Shown in pieces: positions 1-11,451 of a DNA stretch of 46,158 bases; the stretch's first letter is position 1; each line of letters begins with the position of its first letter. A model generated the notes under the pieces. It saw only the letters and a list, made by a program, of their open reading frames with translations. It ran no database searches and was not told the origin of the DNA. This DNA is from Pandoraea sp. ASV26 (GTDB lineage Bacteria; Pseudomonadota; Gammaproteobacteria; Burkholderiales; Burkholderiaceae): NCBI RefSeq assembly GCF_016428915.1, contig NZ_JAELTP010000039.1, forward strand, positions 1 to 46,158, read 5' to 3'. A program made the position numbers and the translations under genes.

Positions 1-91
1 CGGCATGCTCCACGGTATATCGAGCGGTATTTATCTGCTGCAAAGCTTGCTGGGCATTGCGCTGATCTGGCGTCAGCCCGTGCGGGCCTAA
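1..91 (+). CDS. DUF4149-like membrane protein, C-terminal end
   Basis: Only the last 29 codons are inside the window, read in the frame starting at base 2 and ending with TAA at 89-91. The peptide is a hydrophobic helix followed by Trp-Arg and a short tail, as at the end of a small integral membrane protein. The DUF4149 name rests on gene order: such a gene commonly sits tail to tail with yhbY in Burkholderiaceae. The fragment is too short to prove the family. Confidence 0.5.
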   Translation, partial: GMLHGISSGIYLLQSLLGIALIWRQPVRA

Positions 92-149
92 ATGCCGCAG
101 GGGGCGCGATGGCGCTGGCCTCACGGCTTGCCAAATGGCGTCACCCAAT

Positions 150-185
150 AAAAAACGCGCCCGACAATGTCAGGGCGCGTTTTTT
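150..185. terminator. bidirectional rho-independent terminator
   Basis: Perfect inverted repeat with arms 150-162 and 173-185 (AAAAAACGCGCCC and its complement) around a 10-nt loop. It has A and T tracts on opposite ends, so it can stop the rightward gene ending at 91 and the leftward yhbY ending at 225. Confidence 0.85.
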
Positions 186-224
186 CGAGAACTGGCGGAA
201 AGTGCCTGATCCGCCACTTTCGGC

Positions 225-725
225 TTAGTCGTTGCGCTGGCGCTTGACGCTGGTCTGGCGCTTTTTGGCGCGTTTGACGATACCGCCAGCGGTCATGCGC
301 TCGTTGCCGGCAACGGTCACTTTCTTGACCGTGGGGCGACGTCCGGCGTTGGTGCTGTTCTTGACAACGGTGACGGTGCGCGGAGCACGGCCCTTGACCG
401 TCGCGCCGGTACCGCCGGTTCTGGCGCGCACCGGGGCTTCGGTTTCGTCCGGTGTCGGACGATACAGCACGAGCAGCTTGCCGATGTGTTGCACAGGCGC
501 TGCACCGAGTTGGTCGCAGATGGATTCGTAAATGGCCACGCGTGCGTCGCGTTCGTCGCCGAACACACGCACCTTGATGAGTTCGTGGGCCTTCAGGGCC
601 CCGTCGATTTCCTTGAGCACCGCCGGCGTCAAGCCGTCGGCGCCGATCAGAACGACAGGATTCAGCGCGTGGGCGGCGGAGCGCAGGTCGGCGCGTTGCG
701 CCGGGGTCAGGGTCAATGCGGGCAT
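225..725 (-). CDS. yhbY: YhbY/CRM-domain RNA-binding protein
   Basis: Encodes 166 aa. Residues about 1-95 form a CRM (YhbY) domain with the typical start MPALTLTPAQRADLRS, a central GADGLT segment and the HELIKVRVFG strand. YhbY binds pre-50S ribosomal particles and helps ribosome assembly. The protein is longer than the usual ~97 aa because of a basic, Arg/Lys/Thr-rich tail of about 65 residues, which probably contacts RNA. The start at 725 was chosen because it begins the domain; the upstream in-frame extension is not conserved-looking. It is divergent from rlmE, another ribosome-maturation gene. Confidence 0.9.
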   Translation of the reverse strand: MPALTLTPAQRADLRSAAHALNPVVLIGADGLTPAVLKEIDGALKAHELIKVRVFGDERDARVAIYESICDQLGAAPVQHIGKLLVLYRPTPDETEAPVRARTGGTGATVKGRAPRTVTVVKNSTNAGRRPTVKKVTVAGNERMTAGGIVKRAKKRQTSVKRQRND

Positions 726-862
726 AGAAGACAGACGAGACAAACGAGTTAGGATGCGCCCGCAAGCGGTGGCCAACGCCTGCAATGACTGCTGGCTGGC
801 AAACGGATTTTGGGCGCGCAAGGGCGTATTATCCTGCAAATTCGCAGCGTTTTTGAAGAAAC

Positions 863-1513
863 ATGGCAAAAAACCGTTTCAGCCACGCATGGCTGCACGA
901 TCACATCAACGATCCCTACGTCAAAATGGCGCAGCGAGAGGGCTATCGAGCCCGCGCAGCGTACAAACTCAAGGAAATCGACGAACAGGACCGGCTGATC
1001 AAGCCGGGCCAGATCATTGTCGACCTCGGTTCGACCCCGGGAAGCTGGAGTCAGTACGCGCGCAACAAGCTCGCGGGCGGCAAGCGGACCGAGGGGGGTA
1101 TCGATGGCACGATCATCGCGCTCGATATTCTGCCGATGGAGCCGATTGCCGACGTTCACTTCCTGCAGGGCGACTTCCGCGAGGACAGCGTGCTCGAGCA
1201 GTTGGAGGATATCGTGGCCGGACGCAAAGTCGACCTTGTAGTTTCCGATATGGCCCCCAACTTGTCCGGTGTGGCGTCGGCCGATGCAGCGCGGATCGAG
1301 CATTTATGCGATCTGGCGATGGATTTTGCTCAGCGACACCTGAAACCAGAAGGCGCTTTGCTGGTCAAATGTTTCCACGGCAGTGGCTATAGCCAGATTG
1401 TCGAAAAATTCAAACAGCAGTTCAAAACGGTGGCGCCGCGTAAGCCCAAGGCGTCCCGGGACAAATCCTCCGAAACGTTCATTCTCGGTCGGGGTCTGAA
1501 AAATCCGGGTTGA
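863..1513 (+). CDS. rlmE: 23S rRNA 2'-O-ribose U2552 methyltransferase RlmE (FtsJ/RrmJ)
   Basis: Encodes 216 aa. The SAM-binding motif [10 protein letters not shown] lies at about 53-62 and the catalytic tetrad K35, D129 (VVSDMAPN), K169 (LLVKCFHG) and E204 (SSETFILG) is complete, so the enzyme should be active. It methylates the A-loop uridine of 23S rRNA on the 50S subunit. It is divergent from yhbY and lies 119 bp upstream of ftsH, the order seen in E. coli (yhbY, rlmE, ftsH, folP, glmM). Confidence 0.96.
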   Translation: MAKNRFSHAWLHDHINDPYVKMAQREGYRARAAYKLKEIDEQDRLIKPGQIIVDLGSTPGSWSQYARNKLAGGKRTEGGIDGTIIALDILPMEPIADVHFLQGDFREDSVLEQLEDIVAGRKVDLVVSDMAPNLSGVASADAARIEHLCDLAMDFAQRHLKPEGALLVKCFHGSGYSQIVEKFKQQFKTVAPRKPKASRDKSSETFILGRGLKNPG

Positions 1514-1632
1514 TGCCCGTCAAACCGGCGCACTGGCGCTATGGTGGCGGTAAAGAATCACTATGGCGGTGCGCCTGCGAGTGGATTAGAATGAATTCCT
1601 GGCGCGAAGCGATTTCATGAAGGAGCAACGCT

Positions 1633-3510
1633 TTGAACAATAATATGTTTTCCAAAGCGGCGGTGTGGTTAGTCATCGCGCTGGTCTTGTTTACTGTTTT
1701 TAAACAGTTCGACAAGCCGCACGTTCAGGAGGGTGTGACGTACTCCCAGTTCATGGACGATGCCAAGAATGGCAAGGTCAAGAACGTGGTAGTGCAAGGG
1801 CGCAACCTTCAGGTGACGCCTAGCGACGGCCAGAAATATTCCATCGTGTCGCCCGGCGACATCTGGATGGTGGGCGATCTCATGAAGTACGGTGTTCAGG
1901 TCTCGGGTAAAGCCGACGAAGAACCCAACGTGCTCATGACCGCGCTTTATTATCTTGGACCCACGCTGCTGATCATCGGCTTCTGGTTCTACATGATGCG
2001 ACAGATGCAGGGCGGGGGTAAGGGCGGTGCCTTCTCCTTCGGTAAATCCCGTGCACGTCTCATCGACGAGAATGCCAATCCTGTCACCTTTGCCGACGTC
2101 GCGGGTTGCGACGAAGCCAAATACGAAGTCGGCGAGCTGGTCGACTTCCTGAAAGATCCTCAGAAATTCCAGAAGCTGGGCGGCCGTATTCCGCGCGGTG
2201 TGCTGCTGGTCGGCCCGCCGGGAACCGGTAAGACGCTGTTGGCTCGTGCCATCGCGGGTGAAGCCAAGGTGCCGTTCTTCAGCATCTCGGGTTCGGACTT
2301 CGTGGAAATGTTCGTCGGCGTGGGTGCTGCCCGTGTTCGCGACATGTTCGAAAACGCGAAGAAGCAATCGCCCTGTATCGTGTTCATCGACGAAATCGAC
2401 GCGGTCGGTCGCCATCGCGGTGCCGGTATGGGCGGCGGTAACGACGAGCGCGAGCAGACGCTGAACCAGATGCTCGTTGAGATGGACGGCTTCGAGGCCA
2501 ATTCGGGCGTGATCGTGATTGCCGCGACCAACCGTTCGGACGTGCTGGACAAGGCGCTGCTGCGTCCGGGCCGTTTCGACCGTCAGGTCTACGTCGGTCT
2601 GCCGGACATCCGCGGCCGTGAGCAGATCCTGAAGGTGCACCTGCGCAAGGTGCCGATCTCGAACGACGTCGATGCATCGGTCATCGCACGCGGTACGCCG
2701 GGCATGTCGGGTGCCGACCTCGCGAACCTGGTCAACGAAGCGGCACTGTTCGCGGCGCGCCGTAACAAGCGCATCGTCGAGATGCTCGACTTCGAAGACG
2801 CCAAGGACAAGATCTTCATGGGGCCGGAGCGTAAGTCGGCCGTGATGCGCGACGAAGAACGCCGTGCGACGGCTTACCACGAGTCGGGCCACGCCGTGGT
2901 GGCGATGCTGCTGCCGGAAGCCGACCCGGTGCACAAGGTGACGATTATCCCGCGTGGTTGGGCACTTGGCCTGACGATGCAGTTGCCGGAGCACGACAAG
3001 TACTCCGAGTATCGCGACACGATGCTCACGCAGATCGCCATTCTGTTTGGCGGTCGTGCGGCAGAGGAAGTGTTCATCAACAAGATGTCGACGGGCGCTT
3101 CCAACGACTTCGAGCGTGCCACCAAGCTCGCACGCGACATGGTGACTCGCTACGGTATGTCGGACGCGCTGGGCCCGATGGTCTATGTCGACACGGAGCA
3201 GGATTCGATGTTTGGCCGGATGTCCGCCAAGTCGGTGTCGGAAGCCACGCAGCAGAAGGTCGACGGTGAAGTTCGCCGTATTCTGGACGAGCAATACGCG
3301 CTGGCCCGCAAGCTGCTGGAAGACAATCGTGACAAGGTCGAAGCGATGACCGCTGCCCTGATGGAGTGGGAAACGATCGACGGCGAGCAGATTGCCGACA
3401 TCATGGACGGCCGCCCGCCGCGCCCGCCGAAAAGCGGTTCGGCAAACGGTGGTCCGTCGGGTGGCAATCCGCCGCTCAAGCCCAGTAACACCCCGGCGCC
3501 CGTCGTCTAA
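1633..3510 (+). CDS. ftsH: ATP-dependent zinc metalloprotease FtsH
   Basis: Encodes 625 aa with a TTG start at 1633, chosen because AGGAG at 1621-1625 is ideally spaced; an ATG at 1645 is the alternative. Two membrane segments (about 10-23 and 109-123) flank a periplasmic domain. The AAA+ module has Walker A GPPGTGKT near 194-201 and Walker B IVFIDEID near 249-256. The zinc site HESGH is at about 416-420. The C-terminus is Pro/Gly/Ser-rich. FtsH forms a membrane hexamer that degrades misfolded membrane proteins and short-lived regulators such as sigma-32 and LpxC. A terminator follows. Confidence 0.97.
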   Translation: MNNNMFSKAAVWLVIALVLFTVFKQFDKPHVQEGVTYSQFMDDAKNGKVKNVVVQGRNLQVTPSDGQKYSIVSPGDIWMVGDLMKYGVQVSGKADEEPNVLMTALYYLGPTLLIIGFWFYMMRQMQGGGKGGAFSFGKSRARLIDENANPVTFADVAGCDEAKYEVGELVDFLKDPQKFQKLGGRIPRGVLLVGPPGTGKTLLARAIAGEAKVPFFSISGSDFVEMFVGVGAARVRDMFENAKKQSPCIVFIDEIDAVGRHRGAGMGGGNDEREQTLNQMLVEMDGFEANSGVIVIAATNRSDVLDKALLRPGRFDRQVYVGLPDIRGREQILKVHLRKVPISNDVDASVIARGTPGMSGADLANLVNEAALFAARRNKRIVEMLDFEDAKDKIFMGPERKSAVMRDEERRATAYHESGHAVVAMLLPEADPVHKVTIIPRGWALGLTMQLPEHDKYSEYRDTMLTQIAILFGGRAAEEVFINKMSTGASNDFERATKLARDMVTRYGMSDALGPMVYVDTEQDSMFGRMSAKSVSEATQQKVDGEVRRILDEQYALARKLLEDNRDKVEAMTAALMEWETIDGEQIADIMDGRPPRPPKSGSANGGPSGGNPPLKPSNTPAPVV

Positions 3511-3547
3511 ACGGAAGCCCTGGCACGCGAAAGTGCTGCCATTCCAG

Positions 3548-3577
3548 AAAGGCCGGCCTCACGTCGGCCTTTTTGCA
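3548..3577 (+). terminator. rho-independent terminator after ftsH
   Basis: GGCCG hairpin (AAGGCCGGC and GTCGGCCTT arms) followed by a T-run, 40 bp after the ftsH stop. It separates ftsH from folP. Confidence 0.75.
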
Positions 3578-3787
3578 TTCTGAGCCGGCTCACGGCCGGC
3601 GAACGCCGGTTAGGGGAGCGATACCCGGGCGCGACGAAAATCGGTGTTACGGAGTGTTTCCATCGTCGATACGACGGGCGATTCCGGTAACATGATGGCC
3701 ATACGCGGCGCTCGGTATCCCGGGCGCACAGGCCCGCTCCCGGCGAGCGGGCCGCTATATTGGCCTTACTGAGCTACGAGCTTCCGA

Positions 3788-4717
3788 ATGTCCTCAGAGC
3801 AGTCGCAATCCCTTCCTTCCACCGCTCCGGTCGCCGACGACATCGTGCTGTCCGGTGAGGTGTCCGCTCCCCCGGTCAAGCCCGACTCGCTGGCACTTGG
3901 GCCGCGTTTCAGGCTCGATGCCCGTCGGGTTCACGTCATGGGCATCCTGAACGTGACGCCGGACTCGTTTTCCGACGGTGGCAAGTTCGTCGCCCGCGAC
4001 GCCGCCCTGCGTCACGCCGAGCAGTTGATCGCCGAGGGCGTCGACATTCTGGATATTGGCGGCGAGTCGACCCGTCCGGGGGCCGAAGCGTTGCCGGAAG
4101 ACGCCGAACTCGAGCGCGTGGTGCCGATTGTCGAGGCGTTGCGGGATTGCGGTGTACCGCTCTCGATCGATACTTACAAGCCCGGCGTGATGCGTGCCGT
4201 GCTGGCCGCCGGCGCGGACATGATCAATGACATTTGGGGGTTCCAGCAACCCGGCGCCGTTGACGCGGTGCGCGACAGCGAGGCGGCACTGTGCATCATG
4301 CACATGCTGCACGACCCCAAAACCATGCAGGACGCTCCGATCTACACCGATGTCGTCACCGAAGTCGCCGCCTTCCTCGACGGCCGGGTGGACGCCATGC
4401 TCTCGGCGGGGGTTGCGCCGTCGCGCCTGTATCTCGATCCGGGATTCGGCTTTGGCAAGAATCTCGCGCATAATCTCGCCTTGCTCAAGCACCTGCGGGT
4501 GCTGTCGCGCGACGGCTTGCCCTTGCTGGTCGGGATGTCGCGAAAGCGCATGCTTGGCGAAATCACGGGACGTGAGTCGCCGCTGGAGCGCCGCGTGGCG
4601 AGTGTCGCTGCTGCGATATGTGGCGCGCAGCAGGGCGCTGCCATCGTGCGGGTGCACGACGTTGCCGAGACGGTCGACGCCCTCAAGGTGTGGCAAGCCG
4701 TACGCGACGCCGAGTAA
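3788..4717 (+). CDS. folP: dihydropteroate synthase
   Basis: Encodes 309 aa. The pterin-binding TIM-barrel signature GILNVTPDSFSDGG lies near 52-65 and DIGGESTRPGA near 92-102; YLDPGFGFGK and GMSRKRMLGE also match the family. It condenses 6-hydroxymethyl-dihydropterin pyrophosphate with p-aminobenzoate in folate synthesis and is the sulfonamide target. About 35-40 extra N-terminal residues before the core are low in complexity, so the true start may lie further in. It lies upstream of glmM, a common proteobacterial pairing. Confidence 0.95.
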   Translation: MSSEQSQSLPSTAPVADDIVLSGEVSAPPVKPDSLALGPRFRLDARRVHVMGILNVTPDSFSDGGKFVARDAALRHAEQLIAEGVDILDIGGESTRPGAEALPEDAELERVVPIVEALRDCGVPLSIDTYKPGVMRAVLAAGADMINDIWGFQQPGAVDAVRDSEAALCIMHMLHDPKTMQDAPIYTDVVTEVAAFLDGRVDAMLSAGVAPSRLYLDPGFGFGKNLAHNLALLKHLRVLSRDGLPLLVGMSRKRMLGEITGRESPLERRVASVAAAICGAQQGAAIVRVHDVAETVDALKVWQAVRDAE

Positions 4718-4979
4718 GTCGACGTAAGTCCGAGTAGCCGCGAGTGGCAGCGGGTAACGGTGATTAACTGAGTAACGCCGCAGACGGCGGTGCGGGCGCG
4801 GCACCCATCAGACCATGGCGGCATTTACCAGCCCCTGCGGCGAACAGGCGGGGATGCACGCCATCGAGAATGGTGGTGCAGTGCGCCCATCGTCCGACGG
4901 AAAGCAGTCAAAGAACAGGAAAGACGCGCGTGACCGGACCGTCAACCGGCACGACGTATCAATTGGGAACGATGCAACG

Positions 4980-6323
4980 ATGAAACGACGCTATTTTGGA
5001 ACCGATGGCATTCGCGGCACGGTGGGCGAAAGTCCGATTACGCCTGATTTCGTGCTGCGGCTCGGTTATGCGGCGGGTCGCGCACTTGCCGGCAATCAGA
5101 CGGCGGGCCGCCCGACGGTATTGATCGGCAAGGACACACGCGTCTCCGGCTATATGCTCGAAGCAGCACTGGAAGCCGGTTTCGCCGCGGCGGGCGTCGA
5201 CACGATGCTGGCCGGTCCGATGCCGACGCCGGCCGTGGCGTATCTCACCCGGGCGTTACGCCTGGCGGCGGGTGTCGTCATCAGTGCGTCCCACAACCCG
5301 TATCACGACAACGGTATCAAATTCTTCTCGGCAGACGGCAACAAGCTGCCGGACGAGACCGAACTGGCGATCGAGGCCGAACTCGACAATCCGATGATCT
5401 GCGTGCGCTCCGAGCGGCTTGGCAAGGCGCGCCGTCTGGACGACGCGGCTGGCCGCTATATCGAGTTCTGCAAGAGCACGTTCCCGAGCGATTTCGACCT
5501 GCGCGGCATGAAGATCGTGGTCGACTGCGCCAACGGCGCGGCGTATCACATTGCTCCGCACGTGTTCCATGAACTGGGCGCTGAAGTCATCGCGATCGGT
5601 AACCAGCCGAACGGCTTCAACATCAACGAAGACTGCGGCGCTACAGCGCCGGACGCGCTCATGCGCGCCGTGCGGGCGAATCACGCGGACCTCGGTGTGG
5701 CGCTCGATGGCGACGCCGACCGTCTGCAGATCGTCGACGGCGCAGGGCGTCTCTACAACGGTGACGAACTGCTGTATCTGCTGGTCAAGGACCGGCTGGA
5801 TAACGGCGGTGTGCCGGGGGCGGTGGGCACGTTGATGACCAATATGGCCGTCGAGGTCGCGCTCAAGGAGTTGGGTGTGCCGTTCGTGCGCGCTAAGGTC
5901 GGCGACCGCTATGTGCTCGAACAACTGTACAAACACGGCTGGCAGATCGGGGCAGAGGGTTCCGGGCACATTCTGTGTCTGGACAAGCACACCACGGGCG
6001 ACGGCATTGTCTCGGCCCTTCAGGTGCTGGCAGCCATTCGTCGTGCAGACAACAAGCCGCTGGCGAAGCTGCTCGACGGTGTGCGTCTGTTCCCGCAGCA
6101 CATGATTAATGTGCGCACGCCTGCCGGGTACGACTGGCAGAGCGACAGCCGCCTGACGGCTGAGCGCGACGCCATCGAAGCCAAGCTGGGCGACACGGGA
6201 CGCGTGCTCATTCGTGCATCGGGTACCGAACCCGTGCTGCGTGTGATGGTCGAGGCGCGCGAGGATTCACAAGCCTCTTCCTTCGCTCAACATCTCGCAA
6301 GCGTCGTCAAATCGGCGGCATGA
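4980..6323 (+). CDS. glmM: phosphoglucosamine mutase
   Basis: Encodes 447 aa from the ATG at 4980, where the conserved N-terminus [17 protein letters not shown] begins. The upstream in-frame codons back to 4815 are hydrophilic filler and were excluded. The phosphoserine loop ISASHNP is at 101-107 (catalytic Ser104), the Mg-binding DGDADR at 243-248 and the phosphate-binding RASGTEP near the C-terminus. It converts glucosamine-6-P to glucosamine-1-P for UDP-GlcNAc, peptidoglycan and LPS synthesis. Confidence 0.96.
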   Translation: MKRRYFGTDGIRGTVGESPITPDFVLRLGYAAGRALAGNQTAGRPTVLIGKDTRVSGYMLEAALEAGFAAAGVDTMLAGPMPTPAVAYLTRALRLAAGVVISASHNPYHDNGIKFFSADGNKLPDETELAIEAELDNPMICVRSERLGKARRLDDAAGRYIEFCKSTFPSDFDLRGMKIVVDCANGAAYHIAPHVFHELGAEVIAIGNQPNGFNINEDCGATAPDALMRAVRANHADLGVALDGDADRLQIVDGAGRLYNGDELLYLLVKDRLDNGGVPGAVGTLMTNMAVEVALKELGVPFVRAKVGDRYVLEQLYKHGWQIGAEGSGHILCLDKHTTGDGIVSALQVLAAIRRADNKPLAKLLDGVRLFPQHMINVRTPAGYDWQSDSRLTAERDAIEAKLGDTGRVLIRASGTEPVLRVMVEAREDSQASSFAQHLASVVKSAA

Positions 6324-6799
6324 TCGGTCTTTGTCGTCAGCGGCCGCGACAACGTTTAGCGGCCCGTACAGCGTTCGCGCCACCCCTGAACGACTGAAAT
6401 CTCCCCCAGCGGCGATGCCCTTGAACGGATCGCCGCACCCTCACCTTTCGCTTCCCTCCCATCATGGCAATGCCCTTGGCCGGAGGTTCACATTTGTGAC
6501 ACCGCCGTCGGGATTTGTCAGACCATTTCCGACATGTACCCGTTATTGTCACGGCGCTGACATGCATGCCAAAGCCGGATGTTGAGCGAGAAAAACTTCT
6601 TGGGAAGGCTCCGAAACCTTTATCAATCAACGCTTTGGCGGAGTTCGGGTAGTGTGGAACGGCACAGCTAATGTGACGATTTCGCGGCAAATCTGTGACG
6701 CTCATGTTGTGAGCTTTCGAAGATGACACATTACTGTCACATTCGGAATCTATTCTTCGAGCCATCCACACGCTGTACCACACCAACTCGGAGAAATCC
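6324..6799. promoter_or_regulatory. glmM-pstS intergenic region with Pho-box-like repeats
   Basis: This 476-bp gap holds no convincing gene. It contains several TGTCA/TGACA half-sites at 11-bp spacing, as PhoB requires: TTGTCAC-N4-CTGACAT at 6546-6563 and ATGACACATTACTGTCAC at 6723-6740. A further pair of TGTGACG elements lies about 22 bp apart in 6671-6700. This is the expected control region of a phosphate-starvation-induced pst operon whose own regulator, phoB, lies downstream. The sites are degenerate against the E. coli consensus, so the exact boxes are inferred. Confidence 0.6.
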
Positions 6800-7834
6800 A
6801 TGAAGCTGATGAAGACTGCGATTGCCGGCCTGGCTGGCGCTCTGTTCGCCGCTAGCGCGATTGCGGGCGAGATTACGGGTGCAGGCAGCACCTTTGCCGC
6901 TCCGATCTACACCAAGTGGGCCGACGCTTACCAAAAGTCGACCTCGAACAAGGTCAACTACCAAGGCATCGGCTCGTCGGGCGGCATCAAGCAAATTCAG
7001 GCCAAGACCGTCGATTTCGCCGGTTCGGACGCCCCGCTGACCGATGAAGAACTGGCCAAGCAAGGCCTGTTCCAATTCCCGACGGTTGTCGGCGGTATCG
7101 TGCCGGTCATCAACGTGCCGGGCGTGAAGCCGGGTGAGTTGGTGCTGTCGGGTGAAGTGCTCGGCGACATCTACCTGGGCAAGATCAAGAAGTGGAACGA
7201 TCCGGCCATCGCCAAGCTGAACCCGAAGGTCAAGCTGCCGGATACCGACATCGCCGTGGTTCGCCGCGCCGACGGTTCGGGCACGAGCTTCGTGTTTACG
7301 AACTACCTGTCGAAGGTCAATGCCGAATGGAAGAGCAAGATCGGCGAAGGCACCACGGTCAACTGGCCGACGGGTACGGGCGGTAAGGGTAACGACGGCG
7401 TTGCCGCCTTCGTGCAGCGTCTGCCGGGCGCCATCGGCTACGTTGAGTCGGCCTACGCCAAGCAGAACAAGCTGACGTACACGGCCCTGACGAATGCCGA
7501 CGGCAAGACGGTCGAGCCGACCGCCGAAACGTTTGCTGCTGCCGCTGCCAAGGCCGAATGGTCGAAGACGTTCTACCAGATCCTGACGAACGAGAAGGGC
7601 GACAAGTCGTGGCCGATCGTGGCTGCCACCTTCGTGATCGTTCACCAGAAGGCTGACGCCGGCAAGGAAGCGCAAAGCGCCGAAGTGCTCAAGTTCTTCG
7701 ACTGGTCGTTCAAGAACGGTGTGAACACGGCCAAGGAACTGGACTACATTCCGCTGCCGGAAGATGTTCTGAAGCAAATCCGTGCTGGCTGGAAGGCGAA
7801 GGTTGCCGATTCGGCCAACAAGGCTGGCATCTAA
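6800..7834 (+). CDS. pstS: periplasmic phosphate-binding protein PstS
   Basis: Encodes 344 aa. A signal peptide of about 22 residues ends in SAIAG. The mature protein starts with [16 protein letters not shown], the phosphate-binding N-lobe motif. [34 protein letters not shown] and the second-lobe segments are all present. It binds inorganic phosphate in the periplasm and delivers it to PstCA. GGAG lies 7 bp before the ATG. It is the first gene of pstSCAB-phoU-phoBR; the strong position behind Pho boxes fits an abundant starvation-induced protein. Confidence 0.97.
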   Translation: MKLMKTAIAGLAGALFAASAIAGEITGAGSTFAAPIYTKWADAYQKSTSNKVNYQGIGSSGGIKQIQAKTVDFAGSDAPLTDEELAKQGLFQFPTVVGGIVPVINVPGVKPGELVLSGEVLGDIYLGKIKKWNDPAIAKLNPKVKLPDTDIAVVRRADGSGTSFVFTNYLSKVNAEWKSKIGEGTTVNWPTGTGGKGNDGVAAFVQRLPGAIGYVESAYAKQNKLTYTALTNADGKTVEPTAETFAAAAAKAEWSKTFYQILTNEKGDKSWPIVAATFVIVHQKADAGKEAQSAEVLKFFDWSFKNGVNTAKELDYIPLPEDVLKQIRAGWKAKVADSANKAGI

Positions 7835-7970
7835 AGCACCTTGCAGGTATCGGGCAACGCACGGTTGCGTTGCCCGACGCTTTAAAACCGGCAACATCCG
7901 CGCCGCCTGTTCCGACGCCCGAACTTCGATCTGGCAACGGCTGGCGGCGCGCTCACGCTGAGACGACATC

Positions 7971-8945
7971 ATGGCAGAAGCCACCAGCCCCCTCGCAACA
8001 CCGGGCGCGCAGCGCGCTCCGTCTTCCGTTGGCGACTTTCTCTTCGCGCTGCTCACTCGCGGTGCGGCGCTCGTCACGCTGCTTTTGCTCGGCGGCATCA
8101 TCGTGTCGCTGGTCATCAGCGCGCTGCCGTCGATTCAGAAGTTCGGCTTCGCCTTTCTGTGGACGAAGGAATGGGATCCTCCCGCAGAACAATTCGGCGC
8201 GCTCGTGCCCATCTACGGCACGATCGTCACGTCCGTCATCGCACTCATCATCGCTGTGCCCGTGAGCTTCGGCATTGCGCTGTTCTTGACTGAACTCTCG
8301 CCCGCATGGCTGCGCCGCCCGCTCGGCACGGCCATCGAGCTGCTCGCCGCCATTCCGAGTATCGTCTTCGGGATGTGGGGCCTGCTGGTTTTCGCCCCGA
8401 TCTTCAGCCAGTACTTTCAGAAGCCGCTGGGTGCACTGCTCGGCAACGTGCCGGTCATCGGGGCGCTGTTTCAGGGGCCGCCGCTCGGTATCGGTATTCT
8501 GCCCGCCGGCGTGATCCTCGCGATCATGATCATTCCGTACATCGCCTCGGTCATGCGCGACGTGTTCGAAGTCACGCCCGTGCTGCTCAAGGAGTCGGCT
8601 TACGGCATCGGTTGCACGACCTGGGAAGTGATGTGGCGCGTGGTGCTGCCCTTCACGAAGACGGGCGTTATCGGCGGCATTATGCTGGGTCTGGGCCGTG
8701 CGCTCGGCGAGACGATGGCCGTCACTTTCGTGATCGGCAACACGAACCTGCTCGACAACATCTCGCTGTATTCGCCGGGTAACAGCATTACCTCGGCACT
8801 CGCCAACGAGTTCGCCGAAGCCGGTCCGGGCCTGCATACGGCGGCCCTGATGGAACTCGGTCTGATTCTGTTCTTCATCACCTTTGTGGTGCTGGCGCTG
8901 TCCAAGCTCATGCTGCTGCGCCTCGAAAAGGGCGAAGGTAAATAA
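7971..8945 (+). CDS. pstC: phosphate ABC transporter permease PstC
   Basis: Encodes 324 aa with six predicted membrane helices. The cytoplasmic EAA loop lies around [21 protein letters not shown] (interaction with PstB), and [12 protein letters not shown] is the conserved permease segment. The N-terminal ~25 residues are polar and cytoplasmic. It forms the inner-membrane channel with PstA. Its TAA directly abuts the pstA ATG, implying translational coupling. Confidence 0.96.
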   Translation: MAEATSPLATPGAQRAPSSVGDFLFALLTRGAALVTLLLLGGIIVSLVISALPSIQKFGFAFLWTKEWDPPAEQFGALVPIYGTIVTSVIALIIAVPVSFGIALFLTELSPAWLRRPLGTAIELLAAIPSIVFGMWGLLVFAPIFSQYFQKPLGALLGNVPVIGALFQGPPLGIGILPAGVILAIMIIPYIASVMRDVFEVTPVLLKESAYGIGCTTWEVMWRVVLPFTKTGVIGGIMLGLGRALGETMAVTFVIGNTNLLDNISLYSPGNSITSALANEFAEAGPGLHTAALMELGLILFFITFVVLALSKLMLLRLEKGEGK

Positions 8946-9842
8946 ATGACTCAACAAGCGCTCGAATTGGAAACGCCGGCCGTGAAGCCCACCGACGCCT
9001 TTACCCGCGTACGGCTGCAAGCCTACCGCCGTCGCAAGAACATCTTCGCGATCGCAATGTCGCTCGCGGCGATGGCCTTCGGCCTAATCTGGCTGCTGTG
9101 GATTCTCTACACCACGCTCTCGCTGGGTATCGGCGGCTTGTCGATGTCGCTGTTCACCGAAATGACGCCGCCGCCGAACACGGCGGGTGGCGGGCTCGCC
9201 AACGCCATCGTGGGCAGTATCGTGATGGTCGGTGTGGCCACGCTCGTCGGCACGCCGCTGGGCATTCTGGCCGGTGTGTATCTGGCGGAGTACGGTCAGA
9301 AGTCCTGGCTTGCCAGCATCACGCGGTTCATCAATGACATTCTGCTCTCGGCGCCGTCGATCGTGATCGGTCTGTTCGTGTACGCACTGGTCGTGGCACA
9401 GATGGGGCACTTCTCGGCCTGGGCCGGCATCATCTCGCTCGCGCTGTTGCAGATCCCCATTGTGATCCGCACGACGGAGAACATGCTCAAGCTCGTGCCG
9501 AATAACCTGCGTGAAGCTGCCTATGCGCTGGGTACGCCGAAATGGCGCATCATCGTCAAGATCACGCTGAAGGCTTCGATCGCCGGCATCGTGACGGGCG
9601 TGTTGCTGGCCGTAGCGCGTATTGCCGGCGAGACGGCGCCGCTGCTGTTCACGGCGCTCTCGAACCAGTTCTGGTCGTTGAACCTGAACCAGCCGATGGC
9701 CAACCTGCCGGTCACGATTTTCAAATTTGCCATGAGCCCGTTTGCGGAGTGGCAGTCGCTTGCCTGGGCGGGCGTGTTCATCATCACCCTCGGGGTGCTG
9801 TTCCTGAACATTCTGGCGCGCACGCTGTTTGCCAAGAAGTAA
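8946..9842 (+). CDS. pstA: phosphate ABC transporter permease PstA
   Basis: Encodes 298 aa with six hydrophobic helices. The EAA-type loop [20 protein letters not shown] and the segment [15 protein letters not shown] are typical of PstA. It pairs with PstC and the ATPase PstB. The start immediately follows the pstC stop with no spacer. Confidence 0.96.
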   Translation: MTQQALELETPAVKPTDAFTRVRLQAYRRRKNIFAIAMSLAAMAFGLIWLLWILYTTLSLGIGGLSMSLFTEMTPPPNTAGGGLANAIVGSIVMVGVATLVGTPLGILAGVYLAEYGQKSWLASITRFINDILLSAPSIVIGLFVYALVVAQMGHFSAWAGIISLALLQIPIVIRTTENMLKLVPNNLREAAYALGTPKWRIIVKITLKASIAGIVTGVLLAVARIAGETAPLLFTALSNQFWSLNLNQPMANLPVTIFKFAMSPFAEWQSLAWAGVFIITLGVLFLNILARTLFAKK

Positions 9843-9902
9843 TCGGCAACGCGAGACGACACCACGCTACGACACGACGCAAACCTGACGGTTGAGACGA
9901 AC

Positions 9903-10685
9903 ATGACGAATCCGACGCAAGAAATCAAAATGCCCTCGAAGATTGAAGTCAAGAATCTGAACTTCTTCTACGACAAGTATCACGCGCTCAAGAACATCAA
10001 CCTGCGCATTCCCGACCGCAAGGTGACGGCCTTCATCGGCCCGTCGGGTTGCGGCAAGTCGACGCTGCTGCGCACGTTCAACAAGATGTACGCCCTGTAC
10101 CCGGAGCAACGCGCCGAGGGCGAGATCAACATGGACGGCGAAAACCTGCTGACCGCGAAGCAGGACATCGCGCTGCTGCGCGCGAAGGTCGGCATGGTGT
10201 TTCAGAAGCCGACGCCGTTCCCGATGTCGATCTACGACAACATCTCCTTCGGCGTGCGTTTGTTCGAGAAGCTCTCGCGCTCGGAAATGGACGACCGCGT
10301 GGAGTGGGCGCTGACCAAGGCGGCGCTGTGGAGCGAAGTCAAGGACAAGCTGCAACAGTCGGGCTACGGCCTGTCGGGCGGTCAACAGCAGCGTCTGTGC
10401 ATTGCGCGCGGCATTGCCATCCGTCCGGAAGTGCTGCTGCTCGACGAACCGTGCTCGGCACTCGACCCGATCTCCACGGGCCGCATCGAAGAACTGATCG
10501 CGGAACTCAAGGACGACTACACGGTGGTGATCGTCACGCACAACATGCAGCAGGCGGCACGTTGCTCGGACTACACGGCTTATATGTACTTGGGCGAGCT
10601 GATCGAATTCGGCGAAACCGAGAAGATCTTCATCAAGCCGGACCGCAAAGAGACCGAAGACTACATCACCGGCCGTTTCGGTTGA
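9903..10685 (+). CDS. pstB: phosphate ABC transporter ATPase PstB
   Basis: Encodes 260 aa. Walker [10 protein letters not shown] is at about 46-54, the ABC signature LSGGQQQR follows, then Walker [14 protein letters not shown] and the switch His in [11 protein letters not shown]. It powers phosphate import and, with PhoU and PhoR, relays phosphate status. A second in-frame ATG ten codons in (PSKIEVKNL) is an alternative start. The gene is 60 bp after pstA and 22 bp before phoU. Confidence 0.97.
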   Translation: MTNPTQEIKMPSKIEVKNLNFFYDKYHALKNINLRIPDRKVTAFIGPSGCGKSTLLRTFNKMYALYPEQRAEGEINMDGENLLTAKQDIALLRAKVGMVFQKPTPFPMSIYDNISFGVRLFEKLSRSEMDDRVEWALTKAALWSEVKDKLQQSGYGLSGGQQQRLCIARGIAIRPEVLLLDEPCSALDPISTGRIEELIAELKDDYTVVIVTHNMQQAARCSDYTAYMYLGELIEFGETEKIFIKPDRKETEDYITGRFG

Positions 10686-10707
10686 TGCCCACGAGGAAAC
10701 CCGCGAC

Positions 10708-11415
10708 ATGAACGACAAACATCTCTCCAGCCAGTTCGATTCCGACCTGAATCAGGTTTGCTCGCGCGTCCTCGAAATGGGCGGCCTGGTCGAATCGCAG
10801 ATTGTGACGGCGATGCAGGGCCTGATCACCTTCGACCGCAATCTGGTCGACGAAGTGATCGCCAACGAGCAGCGTCTGAATACGATGGAAGTCGAGATCG
10901 ACGACGAGTGCAGCAAGATCATTGCGCGCCGTCAGCCGACCGCGCGCGATCTGCGTTTGCTGCTCTCGATCTCGAAGACGATCACCAACCTCGAGCGCGC
11001 AGGCGACGAGGCCGAGAAGATCGCCAAACGTACCCGCCACCTGTTGGAAGACGGCGCGGCACAAAGCGTGAACTTCGCCGAAATCAAGCTCTCGGGCGAG
11101 ATGGCGGCCCAGTTGCTGCGTCGCACGCTCGACGCGTTTGCACGTCTGGATATCGTGGCGGCGGCCGAGATCGTGCGTGACGATAAGGCCATCGACAATG
11201 AGTTCCGGGGCTTCGTGCGAAAATTGGTGACGTACATGATGGAAGATCCGCGCACCATCTCGGCGGGCCTGGAATTTCTGTTCATTGCCAAGGCTATCGA
11301 GCGTATCGGCGATCACGCGAAGAACATCGCAGAGTTCATCATTTACATTGTCAAAGGCACCGACGTCCGGCACATTTCGCGCGAAGATTTGCAGCGAAAA
11401 GTGCAAGGCGAATGA
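10708..11415 (+). CDS. phoU: phosphate signalling protein PhoU
   Basis: Encodes 235 aa, all helical, with two PhoU repeats. Each carries the E/D-rich metal-binding pattern: VDEVIANEQRLNTMEVEIDDEC in the first half and DKAIDNEF in the second, then AKAIERIGDHAKNIAE at the C-terminus. PhoU bridges PstB and the sensor PhoR to repress the Pho response when phosphate is plentiful. It lies between pstB and phoB, as usual. Confidence 0.96.
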   Translation: MNDKHLSSQFDSDLNQVCSRVLEMGGLVESQIVTAMQGLITFDRNLVDEVIANEQRLNTMEVEIDDECSKIIARRQPTARDLRLLLSISKTITNLERAGDEAEKIAKRTRHLLEDGAAQSVNFAEIKLSGEMAAQLLRRTLDAFARLDIVAAAEIVRDDKAIDNEFRGFVRKLVTYMMEDPRTISAGLEFLFIAKAIERIGDHAKNIAEFIIYIVKGTDVRHISREDLQRKVQGE

Positions 11416-11451
11416 AAGGCCGGACATTACTGAAGGTTTGAGAGGGAACCG

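Noticed and set aside
1669-3294. Long minus-strand frame opposite ftsH (541 codons)
   Set aside because: It is antisense to a complete, motif-confirmed ftsH; high GC opens such shadow frames. Its His/Arg-rich composition is not protein-like.
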